A stretch of 64,000 bases of DNA from Pedobacter sp. (GTDB lineage Bacteria; Bacteroidota; Bacteroidia; Sphingobacteriales; Sphingobacteriaceae). Location of the stretch: the NCBI GenBank assembly GCA_031119475.1, contig JAVHXV010000001.1, forward strand, positions 481,016 through 545,015, in the 5' to 3' direction. Every line of letters begins with the position of its first letter. Position 1 is the first letter of the stretch. This document shows positions 37,913 through 48,041 of the stretch, in pieces. The position numbers were made by a program, and so were the translations under genes. The notes beneath the pieces were generated by a model, which saw nothing but the letters and a program-made list of their open reading frames with translations, was not told the origin of the DNA and searched no databases.

Positions 37913-39214
37913 ATGAACCACAGCGACCAACCAGAAATGATTGTAGACGGTAAGGCCAACGGAAAGAAGTTTCTCTTGCCATTTATCTTCGTCATCAGTT
38001 TGTTTTTCTTATGGGGGATGGCCCATAACCTCGATTCGAGTTTAATACCACACCTAAAAAAAGCGTGTAACCTCAATAATGTCCAATCGATGTTTATCGA
38101 TACCTCGGTATTTATGGCTTATTTTTTAATGGCCATACCCGCCGGCATGATCTTAAAGAAACTGGGCTACAAAAAAAGCATGATCTTGGGCCTTTTTGTA
38201 TTTGCCGCAGGGGCATTTTTGTTCATTCCGGCCGCCAACCAACTTTCCTATGCCACTTTTTTGATTGCGCTTTTTATCATCGGCTGTGGACTGACCATCT
38301 TGGAAACGACGGCAAATCCGTATGCTGCTGTACTCGGTGATCCTGCCAAAGCTACTTTCAGGCTTAATCTTGCGGCATCATTTAATGGCCTTGCGGCGAT
38401 GGTGGCTGCCTATATAGGTACCAGATTTATCTTATCAGGAAAATCTTTTTCTCAGGTAGAATTAGCCGCCATGAACGCATTCGACAGAAATGCCTATTTC
38501 ATGGAAGAAGCATCATCAGTAAAAATGCCCTATTTGATCTTGGGCGGGTTTCTCGTGGTCATTGCGGTAATCTTTTGCTTCATCTATTTCCCTGAAGTCA
38601 AGACCAAGAGCATTGATGGCAAAGCAAGTGGAAGTTTTCTAAGTGCGCTGAAACACAAGCACCTGCGTTGGGCCGTGGTTGCACAGTTCTTTTATGTGGG
38701 TGCCCAGGTTTGCGTAACCAGCTCATTCATTAGGGCTGCGCAGCAGGGAGCAGGCTACACCGAGGCAAAAGCTGGAGATTACCTGATCTTATATGGTTTT
38801 CTGTTCACGATTGGCCGTTTTGCGGGTACTGCATTGCTAAGGTTCATTTCAGCCCAAAAATTGTTGGCCATATATGCGATCATCGCCATCTTACTTTGTT
38901 TTGTTGCCGTATACGGCACTGGACCGATCATGGTGTATGCGCTTGGCGGACTGGGATTCTTCATGTCGATTATGTTCCCCACCATATTTGGACTCGGTAT
39001 AGAGGGCATTGGCGACGATACCAAGCCAGGCTCGTCATGGCTCATCATGTCTATTGTGGGCGGAGCCATCATACCCGTAATCATGGGAGCGCTGATCGAT
39101 CATTTTAACGATCAGGTCCAAATAGGCTACTATATTCCACTGATCTGTTTTGTGTTTATTCTCTATTTCGGCCTCATTGGCTATAAAATCCAGCATCAAA
39201 CCATTAAAGACTAA
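37913..39214 (+). CDS. FucP-type MFS sugar permease
   Basis: A 433-residue, 12-helix major facilitator protein. The FucP/L-fucose:H+ symporter branch is indicated by LFFLWGMAHNLDSSLIPHLK, the IPAGMILKKLGYKK loop motif and TILETTANPYAAVLGD in TM4. It should bring a deoxy- or neutral monosaccharide into the cell with a proton. It lies between the CoA-transferase cassette and GH106/GH127 genes, so the substrate could be rhamnose, fucose, apiose or another sugar released by them. An AAACAACC tandem repeat immediately precedes its start. Confidence 0.9.
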   Translation: MNHSDQPEMIVDGKANGKKFLLPFIFVISLFFLWGMAHNLDSSLIPHLKKACNLNNVQSMFIDTSVFMAYFLMAIPAGMILKKLGYKKSMILGLFVFAAGAFLFIPAANQLSYATFLIALFIIGCGLTILETTANPYAAVLGDPAKATFRLNLAASFNGLAAMVAAYIGTRFILSGKSFSQVELAAMNAFDRNAYFMEEASSVKMPYLILGGFLVVIAVIFCFIYFPEVKTKSIDGKASGSFLSALKHKHLRWAVVAQFFYVGAQVCVTSSFIRAAQQGAGYTEAKAGDYLILYGFLFTIGRFAGTALLRFISAQKLLAIYAIIAILLCFVAVYGTGPIMVYALGGLGFFMSIMFPTIFGLGIEGIGDDTKPGSSWLIMSIVGGAIIPVIMGALIDHFNDQVQIGYYIPLICFVFILYFGLIGYKIQHQTIKD

Positions 39215-39219
39215 ACCCG

Positions 39220-42200
39220 ATGAAATTGAAGTGCTGCATCTTATTCCTTTTTTTATCAGCTGCCCTTTTTGGGCATGCACAGCAGCCTACTGACTCTGCC
39301 AAACCATGGGTTTTCTGGTATTGGATGCAGGGAGGTATATCCAAATCGGGTATTACGGCCGATCTACAGGCCATGCATGAATCGGGTATCGGCGGTGCAT
39401 ATCTCATGACGATCAAAGGCGCCAGCGATAAGGCACCCTATCAGCCAGCCATCAATCAGCTAACGCCACAGTGGTGGGAAATGATAAAATTTGCGACGGA
39501 AGAAGCCAAAAGATTAAATATCAGGCTTGGAATGCATGTGAGCGATGGCTTTGCACTGGCGGGTGGACCTTGGATCACGCCGGAGCTTTCGATGCAAAAA
39601 GTGGTTTACTCAAAAGTGCTTGTCGGCCAAAAAAGCAAAAAGATCATCCTTCCCCAGCCAGAAACCAATCAGGGATATTATAAAGACATTGCGGTTTATG
39701 CCTATCCATCGGCTGTTGGCACTGGAATATCATCGCAGACCACAAGGCCCAAGGTGAGCACCAGCAATGGCACGGCTGCTTCACAGCTCCTTGATGCCCA
39801 TAATCAAACAAATTTTACGGCAGCAGAGCCATGTTGGATCCAATACACATTCGACCAGCCTTTCACCTGTCGCAGCATCAACATGAGGACAGGTGGCAAT
39901 AATTATCAGGCCCAACGCCTTAAAGTCGAAGTAAGCAGCGATGGTAAGCATTTCCGCGCAGCAGAAAAATTAGAGGCACCAAGGCACGGTTGGCAAGATA
40001 CCGATGAAGATTTCACCTATACCATTAAACCTGTTACCGCCAAATACTTTCGTTTTATCTATGATAAGGAAGGTTCTGAACCTGGCGCAGAAGACCTGGA
40101 TGCCGCAAAGTGGAAACCAAGCTTAAAACTACTGGGCATCGAACTTTCAGGTGAGCCAAAAATACATCAGTACCAAGGTAAAAATGGATCGGTTTGGCGG
40201 ATCAGTGCAAGAACAACAGCTCAACAGATCAGTGATCAAGACTGCATTCCGCTAAATAAAATCATCAACCTAAGTGCTAAATTAAGAGCTGATGGCCAAC
40301 TGGATTGGACCCCGCCACCAGGAAATTGGACCATTTTGCGGATTGGCCACACGAGCACCGGACATACCAATGCTACGGGAGGGGGAGGCATGGGACTGGA
40401 ATGCGATAAATTTAGCCCTACAGCCGTAAAACTGCAGTTTGAGCATTGGTATGGCGCAGCCCTAAAAGTCGCCGGTCCAGAAATGGCCAATTCAGTCCTC
40501 CATACTTTCCATGTCGATAGTTGGGAATGTGGCAGCCAAAACTGGTCTACAAATTTCGAAGCAGAATTCTTAAAAAGAAGGGGGTATTCGTTACGGCCTT
40601 ACCTGCCCATTATGACCGGCCTGCCGATTACCAGTGCCGCGACATCCGAAAATTTTCTCTACGATGTAAGAAAGACCATTTCAGAGCTCGTTGTCGATCA
40701 ATTTTACACTACGCTAGCTGCACTGGCCAAAGAAAAGGGCGTAACCTTTACGGCAGAAAGCATCGCACCGACCATGTTGAGCGACGGATTGTTGCATTAC
40801 AAGACCGTGGATGTGCCTATGGGAGAGTTTTGGCTAAATAGCCCGACACATGATAAGCCAAACGATATGCTCGACGCCATTTCTGGAGCGCACATCTATG
40901 GAAAGAACATTGTCCAGGCTGAAGCATTTACCACCGTAAGGATGGACTGGAATGAGCATCCGGGCAATATGAAAACCTTAATGGACCGGAATTTTGCATT
41001 GGGGATCAATAAAATGGTGTTCCATGTCTTTGCACATAACCCATGGATGGACCAAAAGCCGGGCATGACCCTAGATGGTGTTGGACTTTATTTCCAGCGT
41101 GACCAGACCTGGTGGAAACAGGGCAAGGCTTGGGTCGACTATGCCACAAGGGTACAACGATTGTTGCAGGAAGGCAAACCAGTGGTAAATGTAGCCGTGT
41201 TCACCGGCGAAGAACTACCCCGGAGGTCAGTATTGCCAGATCGTCTGGTACCCGTACTGCCAGGTCTCTTTGGAAAGGATGTGGTAATGGCCGAACAAAA
41301 AAGATTGTTAAATGTAGGCGTACCCATGACCTCAATCCCATCAGGTGTAAGCCACTCGGCAAATATGACAGACCCGGCAAATTGGGTAAATCCACTCCAT
41401 GGCTATGCTTATGATTCCTTCAATCCAGATGTACTGGCATCGGCAAGGGTAAGAAATAAGCGGGTAGTTTTTGCGAGTGGAACATCCTATCAATTGTTGG
41501 TGATCCCCGGAAAAACAGCAATGAACCCCAATTTTCAATACCTAAGCTACCAAACAGTGAAGAAATTATTGGATTTAGTGAAAGCTGGAGCAAAGGTAAT
41601 CGTAGCAGAAAGACCAGCCTATCAGATGGGCCTGAAACAAAAAAGCAAGCTTGAGTTCGACAAGGTCGTCAATGAAATTTGGGGCGGATCATTTCAGGCC
41701 ATCAAAAATGATGGAAAATCAATCCTTGTTAAAAAGGTCGGCTTGGGCAAGGTAATCAAGGCACCCTATATAGGTGAAAATTTTGCTCAGCTTGGCATCA
41801 ATCCTGATCTGACCATTACGCCCACGGTGCAACCGCGCAGCAATGAGGTGGTGCTGGCCAAAAACATCGCCTATGCACATCGCATAAATGGAAAAAAGCA
41901 CATCTATTTTATCGCCAACCAGGAAAATGAAACCAGAACGTTAAACTTTGATTTCCAGATCAGTGGATTATTGCCCACGCTATATGATCCTTTAACTGAT
42001 CAACAGATCGACATCAGATCTTGGTATATGGATGGTCATCGGACTCTAGTCATCCTGAAATTGGCGCCCAATCAATCCATTTTTGTCACTTTTGAAAAGC
42101 CGGTTGCCCATATTGATTCCTTAACACAGGATAAAGGAAAAAATTGGCCAATCTTGAATACCTTCCAAGACCTCTCCTCCAATTGGCTGGTGCAATTTGA

Positions 42201-42645
42201 TCCTGCTTTTGGTGGGCCATCGGCACCTGTTGCCCTGCAAGGGCTAATCGATTGGACAAAAATTGATAACGACAAGGTCAAATATTATTCAGGTACGGCT
42301 ACCTATACCAAAAAATTCAGTTATACCGGAAGGCTTTCAGATCATGGGCTATGGCTCGATCTGGGCAGGTTTTCGAATATTGCCGAAGTAAAAGTCAACG
42401 GTGTCTCCTGCGCAATCTTGTGGACGCCGCCTTTCAGGACGGATATCAGCAAGGCCATCCGCCAGGGCGAAAACACCATTGAGATCGAAGTGACCAATAC
42501 CTGGGCCAATCGATTGATTGGCGACCATAAACTTCAAGAAGACAAACGTTTGACCAAGACTACCGCACCTTTTCGTTTAGAAGGAAAACCGCTGAATGAA
42601 GCAGGACTACTTGGACCCATAACCCTTCAAATGGAAGAACAATGA
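39220..42645 (+). CDS. Secreted GH106 alpha-L-rhamnosidase
   Basis: A 1141-residue protein with a signal peptide (1-20, ending GHAQ). The N-terminal PWVFWYWMQGGISKSGITAD with HESGIGGAYLMTIKG is the hallmark opening of GH106. An inserted discoidin-like beta-sandwich is likely near residues 165-300 (QYTFDQPFTCRSINMRTGG). The large catalytic barrel follows. The C-terminus has a GH2-like jelly-roll (LWLDLGRFSNIAEVKVNG, NTIEIEVTNTWANRLIGD). Known members release alpha-L-rhamnose from rhamnogalacturonan, including RG-II. It starts 5 nt after the permease stop and overlaps GH127 by 4 nt. I did not assign catalytic residues. Confidence 0.88.
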   Translation: MKLKCCILFLFLSAALFGHAQQPTDSAKPWVFWYWMQGGISKSGITADLQAMHESGIGGAYLMTIKGASDKAPYQPAINQLTPQWWEMIKFATEEAKRLNIRLGMHVSDGFALAGGPWITPELSMQKVVYSKVLVGQKSKKIILPQPETNQGYYKDIAVYAYPSAVGTGISSQTTRPKVSTSNGTAASQLLDAHNQTNFTAAEPCWIQYTFDQPFTCRSINMRTGGNNYQAQRLKVEVSSDGKHFRAAEKLEAPRHGWQDTDEDFTYTIKPVTAKYFRFIYDKEGSEPGAEDLDAAKWKPSLKLLGIELSGEPKIHQYQGKNGSVWRISARTTAQQISDQDCIPLNKIINLSAKLRADGQLDWTPPPGNWTILRIGHTSTGHTNATGGGGMGLECDKFSPTAVKLQFEHWYGAALKVAGPEMANSVLHTFHVDSWECGSQNWSTNFEAEFLKRRGYSLRPYLPIMTGLPITSAATSENFLYDVRKTISELVVDQFYTTLAALAKEKGVTFTAESIAPTMLSDGLLHYKTVDVPMGEFWLNSPTHDKPNDMLDAISGAHIYGKNIVQAEAFTTVRMDWNEHPGNMKTLMDRNFALGINKMVFHVFAHNPWMDQKPGMTLDGVGLYFQRDQTWWKQGKAWVDYATRVQRLLQEGKPVVNVAVFTGEELPRRSVLPDRLVPVLPGLFGKDVVMAEQKRLLNVGVPMTSIPSGVSHSANMTDPANWVNPLHGYAYDSFNPDVLASARVRNKRVVFASGTSYQLLVIPGKTAMNPNFQYLSYQTVKKLLDLVKAGAKVIVAERPAYQMGLKQKSKLEFDKVVNEIWGGSFQAIKNDGKSILVKKVGLGKVIKAPYIGENFAQLGINPDLTITPTVQPRSNEVVLAKNIAYAHRINGKKHIYFIANQENETRTLNFDFQISGLLPTLYDPLTDQQIDIRSWYMDGHRTLVILKLAPNQSIFVTFEKPVAHIDSLTQDKGKNWPILNTFQDLSSNWLVQFDPAFGGPSAPVALQGLIDWTKIDNDKVKYYSGTATYTKKFSYTGRLSDHGLWLDLGRFSNIAEVKVNGVSCAILWTPPFRTDISKAIRQGENTIEIEVTNTWANRLIGDHKLQEDKRLTKTTAPFRLEGKPLNEAGLLGPITLQMEEQ

Positions 42646-44696
42646 TGAAAATTACAATCAATATCAATCGCCAACTTTTGTACAGCTGTATCCCTGTACT
42701 GTTGTTATTCGCTCTTGTTATTCAGGTTAAGGCACAGGATAGGGCGCTGACCAACACTTCGGCCAGCAGATTTGTAAAGCTGAAAAGCCTGGACATGCAG
42801 GATGTACACTGGACAAAAGGATTTTGGGCAGATCGTTTCAAGGTCGCAAAAGAGGCCATGGTGCCCAATATGTGGAAAATCTATAATGACGCCAACATCA
42901 GCCATGCCTTCAAAAATTTTGAAATAGCAGCGGGCCTCGATACAGGGAACCATAAAGGCCCTTCATTCCATGATGGCGATTACTACAAAACCTTGGAAGC
43001 GATGGCCAGCCTGTATGCCTCCACGCACGACAGAACCATTGACGAGCAAATGGACAAGGCGATTGCGGTAATTGCCAAATCGCAACGCGAAGATGGCTAC
43101 ATCTATACGAAAGCCATGATCGAACAGCGGAAAACTGGAAACAAAAATCAGTTTCAGGACCGCCTAAGCTTCGAATCCTATAACATTGGCCATTTGATGA
43201 CGGCTGCCTGCGTACATTACCGCGCAACCGGGAAAACAACCTTGCTCAACATCGCCAAAAAAGCCACAGACTATTTGTACGGTTTTTACAAAAAAGCATC
43301 GCCCACCTTGGCCAGAAATGCCATCTGCCCATCGCACTACATGGGTGTAATCGAAATGTACCGCACCATAAAAGACCCGAGGTATCTCGAACTGGCCAAA
43401 CACCTGATCGCCATTAAGGGCAAAATTGAAGATGGTACCGATGATAACCAGGATCGCATTCCATTTTTATTGCAGACAAAGGCCATGGGCCATGCTGTCC
43501 GCGCCAATTACCTCTATGCTGGCGTGGCCGATCTGTATGCCGAAACCGGAAACGACTCCCTGCTCCATACCTTAAACCTGATGTGGGACGACATACAGGC
43601 ACATAAAATGTACATCACAGGGGGCTGTGGCTCATTATATGATGGCACATCGCCCGATGGCACGTCTTACAACCCCAATGAAGTACAGAAAATACACCAG
43701 GCTTTTGGACGTGATTTCCAGCTGCCCAACTTTACGGCGCACAACGAAACCTGTGCCAACATCGGTAACGTCCTTTTTAACTGGCGGATGTTGCAGCTGA
43801 CCGGCGATGCCAAATATGCAGATGTAATGGAATTGGCGTTGCACAACAGTGTACTTTCTGGAATTAGCCTTAACGGAAAGAATTTCCTGTACACCAATCC
43901 GCTGGCACAGAGTGATGACCTGCCTTTCAAACAACGCTGGTCAAAAGATCGGGTGCCCTACATTTCGCTATCCAACTGCTGTCCGCCTAACGTGGTGAGA
44001 ACAATTGCCGAAGTGAGCGATTATGCCTATAGTATTTCCAATGAAGGCTTATATTTTAACCTATATGGTGGAAATGAAGTACATACGCAGCTCCCAGATG
44101 GCACCAAGATCAACCTTTTACAGGCAACCAATTACCCATGGGATGGTACAATTAATGTAACCATTAACGACAGTGCCACTAAAATGTACAGTTTGTTCTT
44201 TCGCATACCCGGATGGACAAAAAACGCAACGATCAGCGTAAATGGCAAACCCTTATCCATCAGCACAAAACCCGGAACCTATGCGGCCATTAAACGTACT
44301 TGGAAAAAAGGGGATGTGGTTAAACTGGTCCTGCCCATGGAAGCTACCCTGATAGAAGCCAATCCTTTGGTAGAGGAAAATAGAAATCAGGTGGCCATTA
44401 AAAGAGGTCCGATCGTTTATTGCCTTGAATCTGTAGATCAGCCCGGCAAGCGCATATTCGATACATTTATTCCATCAGCTATCAAACTTACACCAAAGGC
44501 CATTACTATTGATGGGGCAACCATGATGGCGCTTGAGGGTGTAGCCAAAACGACCAGTCCACAAAACTGGAACCAGACCCTTTATAGGCCAGTTACAGCC
44601 GCAAGTAGTCCGCAGCCCTTAAAATTGATCCCATATTTTGCTTGGGGAAACAGGGGGCACACAGAAATGTCAGTTTGGTTGCCTTTAAGCCGTTAA
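42642..44696 (+). CDS. Secreted GH127 (DUF1680) beta-L-arabinofuranosidase-family enzyme
   Basis: A 684-residue protein with a signal peptide (cleavage near residue 32). The (alpha/alpha)6 barrel shows the zinc-thiolate active site of GH127: HNETCANIG with Glu369 and Cys371, and LSNCCPPNVVRT with Cys446 and Cys447, one of which should be the nucleophile. GH127 members cleave beta-L-arabinofuranosides; in RG-II loci a GH127 releases aceric acid. The ATG overlaps the GH106 stop (ATGATGA). The RuBisCO-like gene begins 1 nt after its stop, so sugar release and catabolism genes are directly joined. Confidence 0.9.
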   Translation: MMKITININRQLLYSCIPVLLLFALVIQVKAQDRALTNTSASRFVKLKSLDMQDVHWTKGFWADRFKVAKEAMVPNMWKIYNDANISHAFKNFEIAAGLDTGNHKGPSFHDGDYYKTLEAMASLYASTHDRTIDEQMDKAIAVIAKSQREDGYIYTKAMIEQRKTGNKNQFQDRLSFESYNIGHLMTAACVHYRATGKTTLLNIAKKATDYLYGFYKKASPTLARNAICPSHYMGVIEMYRTIKDPRYLELAKHLIAIKGKIEDGTDDNQDRIPFLLQTKAMGHAVRANYLYAGVADLYAETGNDSLLHTLNLMWDDIQAHKMYITGGCGSLYDGTSPDGTSYNPNEVQKIHQAFGRDFQLPNFTAHNETCANIGNVLFNWRMLQLTGDAKYADVMELALHNSVLSGISLNGKNFLYTNPLAQSDDLPFKQRWSKDRVPYISLSNCCPPNVVRTIAEVSDYAYSISNEGLYFNLYGGNEVHTQLPDGTKINLLQATNYPWDGTINVTINDSATKMYSLFFRIPGWTKNATISVNGKPLSISTKPGTYAAIKRTWKKGDVVKLVLPMEATLIEANPLVEENRNQVAIKRGPIVYCLESVDQPGKRIFDTFIPSAIKLTPKAITIDGATMMALEGVAKTTSPQNWNQTLYRPVTAASSPQPLKLIPYFAWGNRGHTEMSVWLPLSR

Positions 44697-44697
44697 T

Positions 44698-45939
44698 ATG
44701 GAAAGAATTACCGCACAATATTACATCGAAACACCGCTCGACCTAGAGAAAGCGGCAAACATACTCGCTGGCGAACAGTCATCGGGAACTTTTATTGCCT
44801 TACCCGGCGAAACAGCCGAACTGAAACAGCGTTTTGCGGCTAGGGTCGAATCGATCGTAAAAATGGACTCTGCCCATGTTCCTGCTATCCCGAGCGATAA
44901 ATTAGTTGGTGGAAATTATCAACGGGCAATGATCGAAGTTTCCTGGTCGATCGAAAATTTCGGCCATAACCTACCGGTCATGATCTCTACTTTACAGGGT
45001 AACCTGTACGAATTGACCCAATTTACGGGATTAAAATTAATGGACATTACTTTCCCAAGCTCATTTGCCAATGCATTTGCAGGTCCGAAATTTGGCATTT
45101 CTGGTTGCCGGGAATTGACCCAGGTCTATGATCGGCCCTTGATCGGAACCATCATTAAGCCCAGTATCGGCATGGATCCTGATCAAACGGCAGCTTTGGT
45201 CACAGAATTGGCCCATGCAGGCATCGATTTTATCAAAGATGATGAACTTTTGGGCGCTTCGGCAAATTCTCCGTTCGACAAAAGGGTAGATGCCATTATG
45301 AAAGTCATTAATGCCCATGCCGATCGTACAGGCAAAAAAGTGATGTATGCCTTCAACATCAGCGCAGAAATTGACCAGATGCAGCGCAATTACGAAAAGA
45401 TTGTCAACAGCGGGGGTACGGCAGCGATGGTCAGCCTTAATAGTGTAGGCTTATCGGCAACCAAAAAAATCGCTGACCTAGGTGCCCTGGCTATTCATGG
45501 CCACCGCAATGGCTGGGGTATGCTCAATCGCCATCCTTTGCTGGGCATCGAATTTACGGCCTACCAAAAAATCTGGCGGTTGTGTGGTGTAGACCAGATC
45601 CACGTCAATGGAATCCAGAACAAGTTCTGGGAATCCGACGATTCTGTAGTCAGTTCGATCAAAGCCTGTTTAACACCTTTATTGGGCGGGTATCCCATTC
45701 TTCCAGTCGTTTCGTCGGGGCAATGGGGCGGGCAGGCACCTGAAACTTATCGGCGTACGAAAACCGTAGACCTGCTTTACATGGCGGGCGGTGGAATTAT
45801 GGCCCATCCCAATGGTCCTGCAGGTGGTGTAAAGGCCCTAAACCAAGCTTGGGAAGCCGCAGTAGCCGGGCTTACTGTTGAGGAAGCAGCTATTCAATAT
45901 CCTGAATTTGGACAGTCAGTTAAAATATTTGGCAAATAA
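44698..45939 (+). CDS. RuBisCO-like protein (form IV RLP)
   Basis: A cytoplasmic 413-residue protein of the RuBisCO large-subunit superfamily. The RuBisCO active-site pattern is largely kept: Lys154 in TIIKPSIGM, Lys180-Asp182-Glu183 in DFIKDDELLG (carbamate and Mg site), His269-Arg270 in AIHGHRNGWG, His302 in IHVNGIQNKFWES with Lys309 near loop 6, SSGQWGG and GGGIMAHPNG. Despite these, the sequence and gene setting are those of form IV proteins. With a DUF1537 kinase next door, it fits the RLP decarboxylase or transcarboxylase of D-apiose/apionate catabolism (OiaC/OiaX type). A role as a CO2-fixing RuBisCO is very unlikely. Function is inferred. Confidence 0.88.
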   Translation: MERITAQYYIETPLDLEKAANILAGEQSSGTFIALPGETAELKQRFAARVESIVKMDSAHVPAIPSDKLVGGNYQRAMIEVSWSIENFGHNLPVMISTLQGNLYELTQFTGLKLMDITFPSSFANAFAGPKFGISGCRELTQVYDRPLIGTIIKPSIGMDPDQTAALVTELAHAGIDFIKDDELLGASANSPFDKRVDAIMKVINAHADRTGKKVMYAFNISAEIDQMQRNYEKIVNSGGTAAMVSLNSVGLSATKKIADLGALAIHGHRNGWGMLNRHPLLGIEFTAYQKIWRLCGVDQIHVNGIQNKFWESDDSVVSSIKACLTPLLGGYPILPVVSSGQWGGQAPETYRRTKTVDLLYMAGGGIMAHPNGPAGGVKALNQAWEAAVAGLTVEEAAIQYPEFGQSVKIFGK

Positions 45940-45940
45940 G

Positions 45941-47335
45941 ATGGAATTGAATACTGGACATCGTTTGAAGATTGCCTTTTATGGCGATGATTTTACCGGA
46001 TCTACAGATGCGCTGGAATCACTCACCAATTATGGCCTTAAGACCATGTTGTTTATTGATGTTCCTGTTGCCGAAAAACTTAAAAAATATAAAGACTTAG
46101 ACGCCATCGGTATTGCCGGAATGAGCAGGACTTTCAGCCCGGCCGAGATGGAAGACCACTTGCGGCCTGCATTTGTAGCATTGGCCAAACTCCATCCCAA
46201 GCATGTACACTATAAAATCTGCTCTACATTCGATTCTTCGCCAAGTATAGGAAGTATAGGCAAAGCGATAGATATTGGCACTGAAGTCTTTAAAACACCT
46301 GTGGTGCCGTTATTGGTTGCCGTACCTCCATTGGGCAGATATTGCTTGTTCGGAAACCTTTTCGCCCGTATGGGCATCGGGAGCGAAGGAACAATCTTTC
46401 GATTGGATCGACACCCTTCTATGAGTAGGCATCCGGTTACGCCAGCAGATGAAAGTGACCTTAGGCTTCACCTGGGCAAACAGACCAAAAAGAAAATTGG
46501 CCTGGTCGACCTCCTCTCCATCAGGGAAAATCAACCTAAGCTTGACCCAAATGATGAAATACTGCTTTTCGATGCCCTAGAAAATGAAGACCTGAACACC
46601 ATTGGCGAAATCATCGATTCGATGGCAGAAGATGCTTCCCAGTTTATAGTGGGCTCATCTGGAGTTGGGATGGCGCTCGGATCTTATTGGGCCAAGAAAA
46701 AACCTACTGCCGCTGTAAACTGGAAAGCTGCCATTGTTGGCGGAGCCATTTTAGTAGTCTCTGGAAGCTGTTCATTAACCACCGCTAACCAGATCAAAAC
46801 TGCCATCGACAACGGATTTGTCAGCCTAGCCATCGATACCATCGCTTTGGCAGAAAACCTGACCGGCGAGCACAGAAAAGATTCAGATGCCATCAATAGG
46901 ACTGCATTTCAATATGCTGAACAAGTGATGCCGTTGATCAAACAAGGCAAACAGGTAATTGTCCATACCAGCATCAGTGCAGATGATCCCCGTGTGACAG
47001 CTACTGATCGCATTTTTAAAGAAAAGGGGCTGTCAAGTACCGATACGGCAAAGTTTTATGGGACACTGCTCGGACAGATCGCCAAACTTGTGGCGGCGGG
47101 CACATCGCTCTCGAGGATTGTGGTGGCTGGTGGAGACACATCCAGCTATGCGGCCAGGGCTATGGGCATTGAGGCGGTAGAAATGTTGGCTCCGTTATCT
47201 CCAGGAGCGCCCATCTGTTTGGCCATTGCACCCCACTCTCCGGTTGATCGTTTGCAGGTCGTTTTTAAAGGTGGCCAGGTTGGAAAGCCAGACTTTTTTA
47301 TCACTGCCGCAAAGGATATCATAATTGATAATTAG
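45941..47335 (+). CDS. Four-carbon acid sugar kinase family protein (DUF1537, OtnK/OiaK-like)
   Basis: The ATG at 45941, 1 nt past the RLP stop, gives 464 residues; an upstream in-frame ATG lies within the RLP gene. The two-domain DUF1537 kinase is recognised by IAFYGDDFTGSTDALESL (Asp16/Asp17, sugar-acid site) and GGDTSSYAARAMG (Gly397-Gly398-Asp399, nucleotide site). Relatives phosphorylate tetronates, 3-oxo-tetronates and 3-oxo-isoapionate. Its position directly behind an RLP favours a 3-oxo-sugar-acid kinase whose phosphorylated product is used by the RLP. It should act in the cytoplasm. Confidence 0.88.
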   Translation: MELNTGHRLKIAFYGDDFTGSTDALESLTNYGLKTMLFIDVPVAEKLKKYKDLDAIGIAGMSRTFSPAEMEDHLRPAFVALAKLHPKHVHYKICSTFDSSPSIGSIGKAIDIGTEVFKTPVVPLLVAVPPLGRYCLFGNLFARMGIGSEGTIFRLDRHPSMSRHPVTPADESDLRLHLGKQTKKKIGLVDLLSIRENQPKLDPNDEILLFDALENEDLNTIGEIIDSMAEDASQFIVGSSGVGMALGSYWAKKKPTAAVNWKAAIVGGAILVVSGSCSLTTANQIKTAIDNGFVSLAIDTIALAENLTGEHRKDSDAINRTAFQYAEQVMPLIKQGKQVIVHTSISADDPRVTATDRIFKEKGLSSTDTAKFYGTLLGQIAKLVAAGTSLSRIVVAGGDTSSYAARAMGIEAVEMLAPLSPGAPICLAIAPHSPVDRLQVVFKGGQVGKPDFFITAAKDIIIDN

Positions 47336-47364
47336 TATTTTAACTTATTTTATATCAAGTAAAG

Positions 47365-48030
47365 ATGAATAATAAAACATTAGGACTGATCCATACTTCA
47401 GCCACTTTAGTTCCAGTTTTTCAAAGCCTATGTGCTGCCCATTTGCCAGGTATCGATACGTTTAACATCGTAGACGACAGTTTGATCAAAGACGTGATCC
47501 GCAAAAATGAATTGACCAAGGCAACGGCCAAAAGAGTAGTAGACCATGTAGCAGCGGCTGCTGGCGCTGGCGCCGATCTGATCCTGGTTACCTGCTCGTC
47601 GATCGGCTCGGCGATAGAAATGGCAGCTGAACTGATCGATGTGCCAGTTTTGCGGGTTGACCAGGCCATGGCCGACCAAGCGGTACAAATGGGCAAGCGG
47701 ATCGGTGTAATCGCCACTTTGCCCACAACTTTGGCACCCACCAGCGATCTGGTGCAGCGCCGTGCCACATTGGCCAACCGGGAAATCACGTTGAACACCA
47801 AATTGTGCAACGGGGCTTTTGAAGCTTTGATGAGTGGAGATGCGACCAAACATGATGAAATGGTGTCTACCGCCTTGCTTTCATTAGCGCAAGAGGTAGA
47901 TGTGATTGTATTGGCGCAAGCTTCGATGGCCCGTGTAGCCGATGGATTGTCCGCTGAACAAAAAACCGTTCCTATTTTGGCCAGCCCTACCTTAGCCATT
48001 CAGCAGGTGGCAGCTTTATTTGGCGTTTAA
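47365..48030 (+). CDS. Asp/Glu racemase-superfamily protein with a single active-site Cys
   Basis: A 221-residue cytoplasmic protein of the Asp/Glu/hydantoin racemase fold. The first catalytic loop LILVTCSSIGSA keeps Cys77. The second, normally with Cys (LGCxxM type), is VLAQASMARV here, with Gln185 at the expected Cys place. Such one-Cys members may be isomerases or decarboxylases (compare maleate isomerase and arylmalonate decarboxylase) rather than racemases. It follows the kinase by 29 nt and precedes a BASS transporter by 11 nt, so action on an organic or sugar acid in the same pathway is likely. Confidence 0.75.
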   Translation: MNNKTLGLIHTSATLVPVFQSLCAAHLPGIDTFNIVDDSLIKDVIRKNELTKATAKRVVDHVAAAAGAGADLILVTCSSIGSAIEMAAELIDVPVLRVDQAMADQAVQMGKRIGVIATLPTTLAPTSDLVQRRATLANREITLNTKLCNGAFEALMSGDATKHDEMVSTALLSLAQEVDVIVLAQASMARVADGLSAEQKTVPILASPTLAIQQVAALFGV

Positions 48031-48041
48031 ACCATATTACA

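Noticed and set aside
44698..45939. Reading the RLP as a carbon-fixing RuBisCO
   Set aside because: The gene neighbours are sugar-acid genes, there is no phosphoribulokinase or small subunit, and the overall sequence is form IV-like.
47421..47999. 192-codon minus-strand ORF
   Set aside because: It is antisense to the racemase-fold gene, whose motifs are clear; its length is a by-product of codon bias.
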